Positions 37,894 to 46,359 of a stretch of DNA of 64,000 nt are shown piece by piece. This stretch comes from Propionibacterium cyclohexanicum (lineage in GTDB: Bacteria > Actinomycetota > Actinomycetes > Propionibacteriales > Propionibacteriaceae): NCBI RefSeq assembly GCF_900111365.1, contig NZ_FOGZ01000013.1, positions 1-64,000 on the forward strand, written 5' to 3'. Position 1 is the stretch's first letter, and the number at the start of each line of letters is the position of its first letter. The notes under the pieces are model-generated. The model made no database searches and was not told the DNA's origin. It was given only the letters and a program-made list of their open reading frames with translations. The position numbers and the translations under genes are program-made.

Positions 37894-39816
37894 GTGACGT
37901 CCTTGCACCGAGTGCCCGGAAACCGGCCGGACATGTCCTGGGCGATCGACGGCGGCAGCCAGGAACGCGTGGTCCGCGCACGGCTGCTGGCCCAGTTGAC
38001 GCCCTTGGGAGTCGTGGGCAGCTATACCAACGCCGCCGGCGAGATCATCGATGTGCCCACGGCCACCCTGGCGCTGGCTGCCAAGAACTTCGATCCGAGC
38101 GCTGCGGCGGCCGAGCCGCTGGTGTGCACTCCCGGGCACTTCCACCCCCGGATCTTCGGCACACTGCAGTGCGAGGACGGCCATGAAGTCCTCGTGAACG
38201 GCACGGTGGATCAGCCTGGCTACCACGTCCTGCACGATGAAGAAGGCGTGCGCCACCTCGTCATCTGCACACCGCCCAATCTGCGCACCCCCAAACGCGG
38301 CTGGGGCTGGCAGGTGCAGCTCTATGCCGCCCGCACCAGCCAGTCCTGGGGGATCGGCGACTTCCGCGATCTCGCGACACTGTGCCGACTGGCCAGCGAC
38401 CAGGGTGCCGACTGCGTGCAGGTGTCCCCCGTCCATGCGGTGGCGCCAGTGAGCAATCCCCAGGACTCGCCCTATTCTCCGGCCAGCCGGCATTTCCTCA
38501 ACCTCTTGCACGTCGCCCCCGGGGAGGCGCCCGGCGCCGAACGCGTCGACCTGTGCGAGCTGTCTGCTCGGGGCCGACAGCTCAATGACCAGCGGCTCAT
38601 CCATCGCGGCCAGGTGTGGCAGCTCAAGAAGCAGGCCCTCGAGAAGATCTGGTGGGCCAACCGGCACGAATCCAATGCTGAGCTGCGCAGCTACTGCGCT
38701 CGCCGGGGCAACTCCCTTCGGACCTTCGCGGTCTGGTGCTCGATCGCCGAGGCGATGGACACCGCCGACTGGCGCAGCTGGCCGGCCGAGTTGCACCGTC
38801 CCGACAGCCCGGCGGTGCAGCGCTTCACCCGCGAGCACATCGACAGGGTGCTCTTCTACACCTGGTGCCAGTGGGTCGCGGAGCAGCAATACGCCCGGGC
38901 CTGTTCATCCGGAGTAGAGGTCATCGCCGATCTCGCGGTGGGCTTCGACTTCGACTCGGAGGAGGCATGGGCCTACCAGGACAGCTTGTCCTTCGATTTC
39001 GAGATCGGCTGCCCGCCCGACATCCACAATCCGGAAGGCCAGCATTGGGGCCTGCCGCCCTTCCAGCCCCAGCGCCTGGCCAGCAGCGATTTCGCACCGT
39101 TCATCGCGATGGTCCGCCAGGCATTGCGGCATGCCACCGCGCTGCGGGTGGATCACGCGATGCAGATGTGGCGGCTGTTCTGGGTTCCGGTGCACGGTGA
39201 GCCCGCCCAGGGCACCTATGTCAACTATCCGGTGGACGCTCTGCTGGCGATCCTGCGCCTGGAGGCCAGCCGCGCCAATGCCTGGATAGTCGGGGAGGAC
39301 ATGGGGACGGTGCCCAGCGGAGTCCGGCGCAGCATGCGCGACATCGGGATGCTCGCGAACCGCTCGGCCTCGCGGGTGAGCCCGGCCGAGTTCCCCGTGC
39401 TGTGCGTGGGCACCTCCGCCACCCACGACCAGGCAACGCTGGCCGGCCTGCTCACCGGTTTCGACAGCGAACAGTTGCGCCGGGTCGGCAAGGAGGCCGA
39501 CTGGGGTGAGGTGGAGCATTCCCGCCGGGTGCTCGACGACTTGTCGGGCATCGATCCACACAAGCCACCCCACGAACTGACGAGCGACGAGTTGGGCCGC
39601 GCCGTGCTGAGACGCCATCAACGCCTCGCCGACTCCCCGAGTCTCGTCGTGCTCGCCTCGCTCGACGATGCCGCCCTGGTACGGGCCCGCCCGAACATCC
39701 CGGGCACGGTCGGTGACTATCCCAACTGGTGCATCGCGCTACCCGAACCGGTGGACGAGATCATGGCCGGCTCGCTGGCAGGCGAGTTCGCCGCGACGCT
39801 CAACGCGCGCCGCTGA
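37894..39816 (+). CDS. malQ: 4-alpha-glucanotransferase (amylomaltase)
   Basis: A 640-residue GH77 enzyme that disproportionates maltodextrins in glycogen and maltose metabolism. An N-terminal actinobacterial extension of about 140 residues precedes the catalytic barrel (from GWGWQVQLYAARTSQSWGIGD). The nucleophile Asp at about 420 is in LRVDHAMQMWRLFW, the acid/base Glu at about 467 in VGEDMGTVP, and the third acidic residue at about 511 in SATHDQATLAGL. The start is a GTG at 37894, set by the -10-like TACCCT 6 bases upstream. It stands alone. Confidence 0.93.
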   Translation: MTSLHRVPGNRPDMSWAIDGGSQERVVRARLLAQLTPLGVVGSYTNAAGEIIDVPTATLALAAKNFDPSAAAAEPLVCTPGHFHPRIFGTLQCEDGHEVLVNGTVDQPGYHVLHDEEGVRHLVICTPPNLRTPKRGWGWQVQLYAARTSQSWGIGDFRDLATLCRLASDQGADCVQVSPVHAVAPVSNPQDSPYSPASRHFLNLLHVAPGEAPGAERVDLCELSARGRQLNDQRLIHRGQVWQLKKQALEKIWWANRHESNAELRSYCARRGNSLRTFAVWCSIAEAMDTADWRSWPAELHRPDSPAVQRFTREHIDRVLFYTWCQWVAEQQYARACSSGVEVIADLAVGFDFDSEEAWAYQDSLSFDFEIGCPPDIHNPEGQHWGLPPFQPQRLASSDFAPFIAMVRQALRHATALRVDHAMQMWRLFWVPVHGEPAQGTYVNYPVDALLAILRLEASRANAWIVGEDMGTVPSGVRRSMRDIGMLANRSASRVSPAEFPVLCVGTSATHDQATLAGLLTGFDSEQLRRVGKEADWGEVEHSRRVLDDLSGIDPHKPPHELTSDELGRAVLRRHQRLADSPSLVVLASLDDAALVRARPNIPGTVGDYPNWCIALPEPVDEIMAGSLAGEFAATLNARR

Positions 39817-39864
39817 CCGCGCCCCAAGCCTGGGGCAGGGCCAGGGGCCATGGCCGATCCGGAT

Positions 39865-40659
39865 TCAGCCGGCCAAGGGCTCTGCTGGGCTGAGAATCAC
39901 CCGCACCCTGGCGAGCACGCCACGGATGATCCGTGAAACCTGCATCTGGGAGACACCCAGCCGCTCACCGATCTCCCGCTGGCTGCACTCCTCCTGGAAA
40001 CGCCACTCCAGCACCTGACGTTCCCGTGGCGACAGCTGGGCCAGGGCCAGGCGCAGGTCGTGGTGTTCCACGAGCCGTTCGGCAAGGTCCTCGTCGCACG
40101 ACAGAGTGCTTGCCATGCTCGGCCCCTCGTCGTCGGCCGAATTCGCATCGAGCGACACCGGCCGGAAACTCGCCGACGCGGTGAGGCACTCCGCGACGCG
40201 GGACTGGTCGACGCTCAGCCGCTCCGCGAGCTCGCGGGCACTCACCTGCGAGCCCGAATGCTGCTCGACCTGCTCGCGCGTGCTCACCACGCGCGCCCGC
40301 AGTTCCTGGATCTGGCGCGGAGGACGGACCACCCAGCAGTGGTCGCGGAAGTGGCGTTTGAGCTCACCGGTGATCGTCGGGACGGCGAAGGCGCCGAAGG
40401 GAATGCCCTCGGACGGCCGGAACCGCCGGATGGCCAGCAGCAGCGCAGTGCGGGCCACCTGGATGAGGTCCTCCCGCTCGACGCCGCGGCCGAAATAGCG
40501 CGAGGCCAGCGCATCGGCCAGGGGCAGATTGACGGTGACGAGTTCAGCGATGACGGGCTCGCGGCTACTCTCGTCACTTTCCCTCAGCCGAGCGAAAAGT
40601 CGCGCGGTGAGTTCTTCTCGATGGGACACAGCAGTGGACGGTGCAACACCACGTGACAT
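39865..40659 (-). CDS. RNA polymerase sigma factor, SigB/SigF stress type
   Basis: A 264-residue group 3 sigma factor. Region 2 shows GVEREDLIQVARTALLLAIRRF followed by GIPFGAFAVPTITGELKRHFRD, the typical SigB/SigF sequence for -10 recognition. Region 3 lies around residues 130-180 and region 4 ends with SQREIGERLGVSQMQVSRIIRGVLARVR. AGGAG lies 5 bases before the ATG at 40659. The usual anti-sigma and anti-anti-sigma genes (RsbW and RsbV types) are not adjacent, so its control must lie elsewhere. The neighbouring dehydrogenase and Gsp39-like SDR are plausible regulon members. Confidence 0.9.
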   Translation of the reverse strand: MSRGVAPSTAVSHREELTARLFARLRESDESSREPVIAELVTVNLPLADALASRYFGRGVEREDLIQVARTALLLAIRRFRPSEGIPFGAFAVPTITGELKRHFRDHCWVVRPPRQIQELRARVVSTREQVEQHSGSQVSARELAERLSVDQSRVAECLTASASFRPVSLDANSADDEGPSMASTLSCDEDLAERLVEHHDLRLALAQLSPRERQVLEWRFQEECSQREIGERLGVSQMQVSRIIRGVLARVRVILSPAEPLAG

Positions 40660-41030
40660 TGTCGCTCCTGTGCGAAAAAGCCAAGGTTCGGCACGTGGTT
40701 TGAACCGCCTTGACTCTGCCAGACTGCCATTGAAAGGCCTCCACCACAAGGGGTGCGTTAACACTGCCCGCGCAGCTGCGGACAAAGCGCTCCGCACTTC
40801 TTGCGCAGTTGCGCCTGGTACGCCGCTTATGCGGAGAGCCTGGGGGGGGCGGGTGTTTCGCTCCTGGCGAGCAGGGCTATTGGTCTCCATATTGATGCAC
40901 CCATGACATCGGTGCAGCCGAACCGCATCCAGACCCGCATCCGCACACCGAGCTCCAGAAACTCCGACGGCAGAAGTCCACGGGCCCAGTCGAGGCCGGA
41001 CTCGACAGGGCCCGTGACAGGAAGGAAGAA
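40660..41030. other. Intergenic region between sigma factor and dehydrogenase
   Basis: 371 bases with no protein-like frame. It must hold the divergent promoters for the sigma factor and the dehydrogenase. The only specific element noticed is the GTTT...GGGCTAT pair listed separately. A ribosome-binding site (GGAAGGA) lies at the right end before the ATG at 41031. Confidence 0.5.
40855..40880 (+). promoter_or_regulatory. Possible SigB/SigF-type promoter
   Basis: GTTT at 40855-40858, a 15-base spacer and GGGCTAT at 40874-40880 approximate the GTTT-N15-GGGTAT consensus of actinobacterial SigB/SigF factors. It is oriented towards the dehydrogenase gene about 150 bases downstream. The -10 has one extra base relative to the consensus. 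Confidence 0.3.
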
Positions 41031-42212
41031 ATGCGCGCACTCACCTGGCAGGGCACGGCCGAGGTCAGGGTCATCGAGACTCCAGACCCGGTCATCGAAC
41101 GCCCCGACGACATCATCGTGAAGGTCACCTCCACCGCGATCTGTGGCTCCGACCTCCACCTCTATGCCCCGCTGACCCCCTTCATGACCCCCGGGGACGT
41201 GCTGGGCCACGAGTTCATGGGCACCGTCGAACAGATCGGTCCCGAGGTCAGCGCCGTTGCTCCCGGCGACAGGGTGGTCGTGCCCTTCACCATCTCCTGC
41301 GGACACTGCTTCATGTGCACGCACGGCCTGCAGTCCCAGTGCGAGACGACACAGGTCCGCGAATTCGGCACCGGCGCCGCGCTCTTCGGCTACACGAAGC
41401 TCTACGGTCGAGTGCCCGGGGGCCAAGCGGAATATGTGCGAGTGCCGTACGCCAACTACGGGCCGATCAAGGTCCCTCAGGACGGGCCGGACGAGCGATG
41501 GCTTTACCTCTCCGACATCCTGCCCACCGCCTGGCAAGGCGTGAAGTACGCGGAGCTCGAGGCCGGCGAGACGCTGGCCGTCGTCGGGCTCGGCCCGGTG
41601 GGCCAACTCGTCGCCCGCAGTGCCCGACTTCTGGGGGCCGGCCGCGTCCTCGGCATCGACCGTGTCCCTGCACGTCTCGAAAAGGCCCGCCGAGCAGGCG
41701 TGGAGACCCTCGACGCCTCACAGCTGGACGACGTGCCAGGGGCGGTCCGCGAGCTGACCTCCGGGCGCGGCGCGGACCGCGTGGTGGAGGCGGTGGGCAT
41801 GGAGGCGCACGGCTCGCCCCTGGCGCAGGCTCTGACCACGGCGGCGACCGCCCTGCCGCGCCGACTCGGCGAAACCCTGAGCAGCGCCGCCAGCATCGAC
41901 CGGCTGGCGGCGCTGCGCACCGCACTGGAGTGCGTCCGCCGCGGCGGGACCGTCTCGGTGATCGGTGTCTACGGCGGAGCGACCGACCCGTTCAACATGA
42001 GGCAGCTGTTCGACAGGCAGATCTCCATCAGGATGGGTCAGGCCAATGTGCGTCGCTGGTCCGACGAGCTGCTGGGGCGGCTGAGCCACGAGGACGCCTT
42101 CGGCGTGGAGCAGCTGGCCACCCACCACCTGAGCCTCGATGAGGCCCCGCACGGCTATGAGCTGTTCCGAACCAAGCAGGACGGCTGTCTCAAGGTCGTG
42201 CTGAAACCCTGA
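41031..42212 (+). CDS. Zinc-dependent alcohol dehydrogenase (formaldehyde dehydrogenase-like)
   Basis: A 393-residue medium-chain dehydrogenase. Catalytic zinc ligands are Cys38 (STAICGSDLHLY) and His60-Glu61 (GHEF). The structural zinc site has Cys90, Cys93, Cys96 and Cys104. The Rossmann motif is VVGLGPVGQLVA. The length and the segment inserted after the nucleotide fold resemble glutathione-independent formaldehyde dehydrogenase-like enzymes, which oxidise small aldehydes or alcohols with NAD; the true substrate is unknown. GGAAGGA lies before the ATG. Followed after 36 bases by a stress-type SDR on the same strand. Confidence 0.88.
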   Translation: MRALTWQGTAEVRVIETPDPVIERPDDIIVKVTSTAICGSDLHLYAPLTPFMTPGDVLGHEFMGTVEQIGPEVSAVAPGDRVVVPFTISCGHCFMCTHGLQSQCETTQVREFGTGAALFGYTKLYGRVPGGQAEYVRVPYANYGPIKVPQDGPDERWLYLSDILPTAWQGVKYAELEAGETLAVVGLGPVGQLVARSARLLGAGRVLGIDRVPARLEKARRAGVETLDASQLDDVPGAVRELTSGRGADRVVEAVGMEAHGSPLAQALTTAATALPRRLGETLSSAASIDRLAALRTALECVRRGGTVSVIGVYGGATDPFNMRQLFDRQISIRMGQANVRRWSDELLGRLSHEDAFGVEQLATHHLSLDEAPHGYELFRTKQDGCLKVVLKP

Positions 42213-42248
42213 ACGGTGGTTGCGCCCGCCGCTGGGTAGTGCTTCACC

Positions 42249-43127
42249 ATGAATCAGCACGAGGACAGGCAGCAGGGCTTCCCGGCCCAGCAACAGCAAC
42301 CACCGGGGCTGACCGACCAGATGCGTCCCCGCCCAGATCATGGAGAAGAGTCCTACCGAGGCAGCGGCAAGCTCACCGGGCGCCGGGCGCTGATCACCGG
42401 GGGCGATTCCGGAATCGGCCGGGCAGTGGCCATCGCCTTCGCCAGGGAGGGCGCCGACGTGGCAATCGGCTGCCTGCCGGCCGAGCAGGAGGATGCCGAA
42501 CAGACCGCGAGCTGGGTGCGCCGCGCCGGGCGCGAGGCGGTGATCCTGCCTGGCGATCTCGTCGACGCCGAGACCTGCACGCGCCTGGTCGAGGACACGG
42601 TGAGCGCGCTGGGCGGGCTGGACATTGTCGTGAACAACGCCGGCTTTCATCTCACAAGAGACGGCGCCGGCACCCTTGAGGGGCTGGACCCCGAGGTGGT
42701 GGACCGGGTACTGCGCACCAACATCTGGGCAACCCTATGGGTCATCCGGGCTGCGCTGCCCCATCTCGAGCGGGGCTCGGTCATCATCAACACGAGTTCG
42801 ATCCAGGCATACCAGCCGGCGGGCGTGCTGCTCGACTATGCCGCGACGAAGGCTGCCATCAACTCGATCACCGTCAATCTCGCCGAGCACCTCGGGCCAC
42901 GGGGCATCCGGGTGAACGCCGTGGCACCGGGGCCGATCTGGACGCCGCTGCAACCGGCCACCCGCGGCCCCGAGGAGATCGCCGAGTTCGGTTCCGGCAC
43001 CCCGCTGGGCCGGGCTGGTCAGCCCGCCGAGGTGGCACCCGCCTTCGTCTTCCTGGCCTCGCAGTCCACGGCCAGCTACGTCTCGGGCTCCATTGTTGGG
43101 GTGACCGGGGGGAAAGGCACGCTGTGA
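42249..43127 (+). CDS. Gsp39-type short-chain dehydrogenase
   Basis: A 292-residue NAD(P)-dependent SDR with a 45-residue Gln/Pro-rich N-terminal lead (HEDRQQGFPAQQQQPPG...DHGEESYRGSGKL). That lead is typical of the Bacillus general stress protein 39 / YdaD group. The cofactor motif is ITGGDSGIGRAVA, NNAG is present, and the active site is the Ser of INTSSIQAY with YAATK. Substrate unknown; members are linked to SigB-type stress responses. A paralogue with the same lead lies at 58111-59007, so the two bracket the heptose cluster. Probably co-transcribed with the dehydrogenase upstream. Confidence 0.88.
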   Translation: MNQHEDRQQGFPAQQQQPPGLTDQMRPRPDHGEESYRGSGKLTGRRALITGGDSGIGRAVAIAFAREGADVAIGCLPAEQEDAEQTASWVRRAGREAVILPGDLVDAETCTRLVEDTVSALGGLDIVVNNAGFHLTRDGAGTLEGLDPEVVDRVLRTNIWATLWVIRAALPHLERGSVIINTSSIQAYQPAGVLLDYAATKAAINSITVNLAEHLGPRGIRVNAVAPGPIWTPLQPATRGPEEIAEFGSGTPLGRAGQPAEVAPAFVFLASQSTASYVSGSIVGVTGGKGTL

Positions 43128-43161
43128 ACCGTCTGTCACGCTCGGCCGAGGACCGGACTGC

Positions 43162-43353
43162 TCAGCTTGCGGTGTTGCCCACGTAGCGCACCGGCGCCTC
43201 GAGGAAAGCGGTGCGGCACTCGGGGCTGCACAGCCGGTAGGACTGGGCGTCGTGCTCCGCGGTGATGTCGGCGCCCTCGGGGATCTCGCGCCCGCACACC
43301 GGGCATCGGCCCTCGACAGTGTCGACGAGCGCGTTGTCCACCGTCTCGCTCAT
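43162..43353 (-). CDS. YHS/TRASH-like metal-binding mini-protein
   Basis: A 63-residue protein with CPVCGREI and, 25 residues later, YRLCSPECRTAFLEAPVRYV. This fits a YHS/TRASH-type zinc or copper site. Such small domains act as metal carriers or sensors. AAAGG lies upstream of the ATG. It lies 34 bases from the end of the converging SDR gene and has no metal-transport neighbour to hint at a partner. Confidence 0.7.
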   Translation of the reverse strand: MSETVDNALVDTVEGRCPVCGREIPEGADITAEHDAQSYRLCSPECRTAFLEAPVRYVGNTAS

Positions 43354-43498
43354 GGTGCCTGCCTTTCGATCACCGAGCCGCTCCCCTGCCCGGTGGGCGG
43401 GCTGCGGACTCGCATCGGTTGGCTACTGGTTACCCCGGCACGCCTGTGTCAATCGGAGTGCCGGGGGCGGCGGTGCGCGACGCGGCTCGGACGGTGGC

Positions 43499-44593
43499 TC
43501 AGATGCTCTCCGGGTCGATCCCCTGCTCGACGACCCGGCGCGCCACCTCGCGAAGCTTGATGTTGCGGTTCTGGCTGGCCTGACGGAGCCGCTCGAATGC
43601 GGCGGCCGTTCCGATCCGGTAGCGCTCGACGAGGATACCGACGGCCTGGCCCACCAGCCGGTGGCTCTCGATTGCCTGTCCGAGATTCGCCTCGCGGTGA
43701 GCGGACATCTGCTCGGCGAGGACTCGGTCGACTGCCAGCGCGAAGGCCTGGGCAAGCAGGTCGGCGACGATCATCTCGTCGGGGCGGATGCGGCGAGGGC
43801 GCGGGAACTGCACCCAGACACGGCAGACCGACTTGGCGCTGTTGGGGACCAGCAGGATGCCGGGACGGGCATGGGTGGCATCGGCATTGCGCACCCCGAC
43901 CAGTCCCTCGCGAATCGACTCGGGCAGGTCGGCCAGATCGACGACCGTGCCGTCCCGCAGGGCCACCGGCTGCTCCTCGCCGATGTTCAGCTGGACGGTA
44001 CTGCCACCATCGAAGAGCACCCCGAAGCCGTGTTCGGCAACGCCGAGGACGGTGTCGATGTCCGCTGCTGCCACCAGATCGGTGCTGATCTGAGCCGCCC
44101 ACGCCCTGCGTTGACGGGCGTCCCGCTCCCGGGTGACATCGCGCATCAGGGCCAGCACCCTCGCCTCGCCGGTCTGTGGGTGGGCGGCGTGGAAGACATC
44201 GATCTCGACCCAGACCTTCTTGCGCTCCGTCGTGAAGAACAGGAGCTCACCACCGGTCTTCGTGCCGCTCAGGGCCTCGGCGAGGAAGCTCTCATTGCGG
44301 GCACGTGCCGTCGCGTCCTCGGCCTCGGTGGGCCACCACGGGTAGGGCGGCTGCCACGGACCATCGGCGAGGTCATATCCCACCATGTCCGTGAAGGACT
44401 GGTTGGCTTCCACCACGGTGCCGCCGCGCGTGAGGACGAGCAGCCCCTCTCGCATCACCCGGGACATGACCCAGAACCAGGCAACATTGACGCCGGTGTC
44501 CTCCTGGAGATTCGGATGCGCATCGACGAGCGAGGTCTGGTCCCCGATGCGAGGCTCCGGTAGGTCATCGTCAGTCGCTTGCCGCATGGTCAT
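43499..44593 (-). CDS. PAS-GAF-like-ANTAR regulator
   Basis: A 364-residue cytosolic regulator. A PAS domain (about residues 40-155, MREGLLVLTRGGTVVEANQSF and MVGYDL) is followed by a middle sensory region. At the end an ANTAR domain (about 305-360) has AIESHRLVGQAVGILVERY and AAFERLRQASQNRNIKLREVARRVV. ANTAR domains bind paired hairpins in RNA and prevent termination, so this may be a signal-responsive antiterminator; its RNA targets are not evident here. The start at 44593 (ATGACCATG) is a choice among nearby ATGs. No histidine kinase lies beside it. Confidence 0.85.
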   Translation of the reverse strand: MTMRQATDDDLPEPRIGDQTSLVDAHPNLQEDTGVNVAWFWVMSRVMREGLLVLTRGGTVVEANQSFTDMVGYDLADGPWQPPYPWWPTEAEDATARARNESFLAEALSGTKTGGELLFFTTERKKVWVEIDVFHAAHPQTGEARVLALMRDVTRERDARQRRAWAAQISTDLVAAADIDTVLGVAEHGFGVLFDGGSTVQLNIGEEQPVALRDGTVVDLADLPESIREGLVGVRNADATHARPGILLVPNSAKSVCRVWVQFPRPRRIRPDEMIVADLLAQAFALAVDRVLAEQMSAHREANLGQAIESHRLVGQAVGILVERYRIGTAAAFERLRQASQNRNIKLREVARRVVEQGIDPESI

Positions 44594-44739
44594 GGCATGT
44601 CCGCCCGTCCGTCCGTGGCCCATGCCCGGGGAGGTGACTGATCGGGCGGGTCGATGGCCACATCGTATAGCCGGGTCGCGGCGGGTATCCATGGGCCCGG
44701 CCCCCACTCGAGGACCTCGCTTCCCCTGCGCCAGGGCCC

Positions 44740-45681
44740 TCACAGGACCCCGATGCCGAGCTCGGCCACAGCAGCGAGCACCTGTGAGGGCCGCACCGCC
44801 ACGAGCGCCGGATCGGGCTCGGGCGAGTCGACCTCGCCGCGCCGCTGCGATTCGTCGGTGAGCACCCGATGCGGCCCCGGTGGCGGCCCCCACCGGGAGG
44901 CCGGGGCAGGTCCGAACAGCACCACCGACGGCCGCCGGTAGGCGCTGGCCAGGTGTGCGACCCCGGTGTCCGCGCTCACGACGAGGAGGCTGCCCGCCAC
45001 CAGGCCGGCCAACGCCGAGAGGTCGAGACGCCCGGCGAGCACCTCACCGGGCGGCAGGCCGGCGAGCCGGGCCACTTCGAGAGCCCGCGGACGCTCAGCG
45101 GCGTCACCGGTGATCACCACCCGGTGTCCCGCCCGCGCAAGCGCCCCAGCAACCTGCCCGAAGTGCCCCACCGGCCACAGCCGGCTGGCACTGCCGGCCC
45201 CGGGGTGCACTACGACCGCCCCGGGCACGACCAGGGATGCTGGGACATCCAGATCGACCTCCAGCGGATTCGCCTCGATGCCGTACCAGCCCAGCAGGCT
45301 CGTCCATCGTTCCCGTTCGTGCATCTGCTCCACCCATGCGGGCCCGTCCCAGGACGATCCGGCCGCCCGGCAGAGGTACCCGATTCGCCTTCGCGGCGCA
45401 AGCGCATCGAGCCGCTCATGGCTTTGGGGGCCCGCACCGTGCAGATTCACCGCGACATCGACAATGCCCGGCTCCAGCGGCACGGGCACCTCGAGCCCGA
45501 CCATGTCGAGCAGCTCGACACCCCCGATGAGCTCCACGATCGGGGCCAGCCAGGCCGGCGCCGCCAGCCGGAGCCGGTGTTCGGGGAAGGCACGGCCCAG
45601 CGCATGCAACGCCGGTACGGCGACGAGCAGGTCACCCAGCTTGAGAGCTCGCAGGACGAGCATCTGCGGTTGTCCAGCCAT
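44740..45681 (-). CDS. GT9 heptosyltransferase-like glycosyltransferase (first copy)
   Basis: A 313-residue GT-B fold protein of glycosyltransferase family 9, which in Gram-negatives transfers heptose from ADP-heptose to LPS core. The start LVLRALKLGDLLVAVPALHAL is the hallmark N-terminus. VVVHPGAGSASRLWP and the nucleotide-site VSADTGVAHLASAYRRPSVVLFGP are typical. AGGA precedes the ATG at 45681. It diverges from gmhB across 63 bases, with the rest of the heptose genes on the other strand. The acceptor is unknown, since this genome should have no LPS. Confidence 0.85.
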   Translation of the reverse strand: MAGQPQMLVLRALKLGDLLVAVPALHALGRAFPEHRLRLAAPAWLAPIVELIGGVELLDMVGLEVPVPLEPGIVDVAVNLHGAGPQSHERLDALAPRRRIGYLCRAAGSSWDGPAWVEQMHERERWTSLLGWYGIEANPLEVDLDVPASLVVPGAVVVHPGAGSASRLWPVGHFGQVAGALARAGHRVVITGDAAERPRALEVARLAGLPPGEVLAGRLDLSALAGLVAGSLLVVSADTGVAHLASAYRRPSVVLFGPAPASRWGPPPGPHRVLTDESQRRGEVDSPEPDPALVAVRPSQVLAAVAELGIGVL

Positions 45682-45744
45682 CCGGATCCTGTCCCTCCTC
45701 GACTGCGGCAGTTTCGCCCAGACCGCCCCGGGTACTCCCAGCAT

Positions 45745-46359
45745 GTGCCCAACACGCCCCTTGACCCCCTACCCCGCGCCGTGCTGTTCGATCGCGACGG
45801 CACGCTGGTGGTCGACACGCCCTACAACGGCGACCCCGCTCGGGTCCGACCGATGGCCGGTTCCGCAGTGGCGCTGAGCAGGATCCGCACGAGCGGCATC
45901 CCGGTCGGTCTCATCTCCAACCAGTCGGGGGTCGGGCGTGGGCTCATCACCACCGGGCAGCTCCAGGCCGTCACCGAGCGGGTGAATGCCCTGCTGGGGC
46001 CCTTCGCGGTGATCCTCAACTGCCCCCACCGGCCCGAGGACGGCTGCCTGTGCCGCAAGCCCGCCCCCGGCATGGTCATCGAGGCATGCCAGCAGCTGGG
46101 AGTGAGCCCACAGGAGACACTCGTCGTAGGCGACATCGGCTCCGACATGGCGGCGGCGCAGGCCGCCGGTGCCCAGGGCGTGCTCGTCCCCAACCGAGTC
46201 ACCCGCTATGAGGAGGTGCTCGCTGCACCCCGGGTCGCCCGCTCCCTGCTCGAGGTGGCCGAGCTCGTGTGCAATCCTCGGGTAGCTCACCGCGACGCAC
46301 GCGAGGAGCCGACGCGAGACCGGCCTGCTGCCGCGCGCACAGCAAAGGTACGGCCGTGA
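45745..46359 (+). CDS. gmhB: D-glycero-D-manno-heptose 1,7-bisphosphate phosphatase
   Basis: A 204-residue HAD phosphatase of the GmhB/histidinol-phosphatase type. Asp16 and Asp18 are in LFDRDGTLV, motif II is ISNQSG, and a zinc loop CPHRPEDGCLCRKPAPGM is diagnostic for this group. Motif IV is VVGDIGSDMAAAQAAG. It would remove the 7-phosphate between the kinase and adenylyltransferase steps of ADP-heptose synthesis. The start is a GTG at 45745, because no ATG in frame fits the domain. It is the first gene of a tightly overlapping plus-strand operon. Confidence 0.88.
   Translation: MPNTPLDPLPRAVLFDRDGTLVVDTPYNGDPARVRPMAGSAVALSRIRTSGIPVGLISNQSGVGRGLITTGQLQAVTERVNALLGPFAVILNCPHRPEDGCLCRKPAPGMVIEACQQLGVSPQETLVVGDIGSDMAAAQAAGAQGVLVPNRVTRYEEVLAAPRVARSLLEVAELVCNPRVAHRDAREEPTRDRPAAARTAKVRP

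Noticed and set aside
43433-43466. 8-bp inverted repeat (CCCCGGCA / TGCCGGGG) between the YHS-like and ANTAR genes
   Set aside because: The 18-base loop is long, no T-run follows, and such pairs are expected by chance at this GC content.
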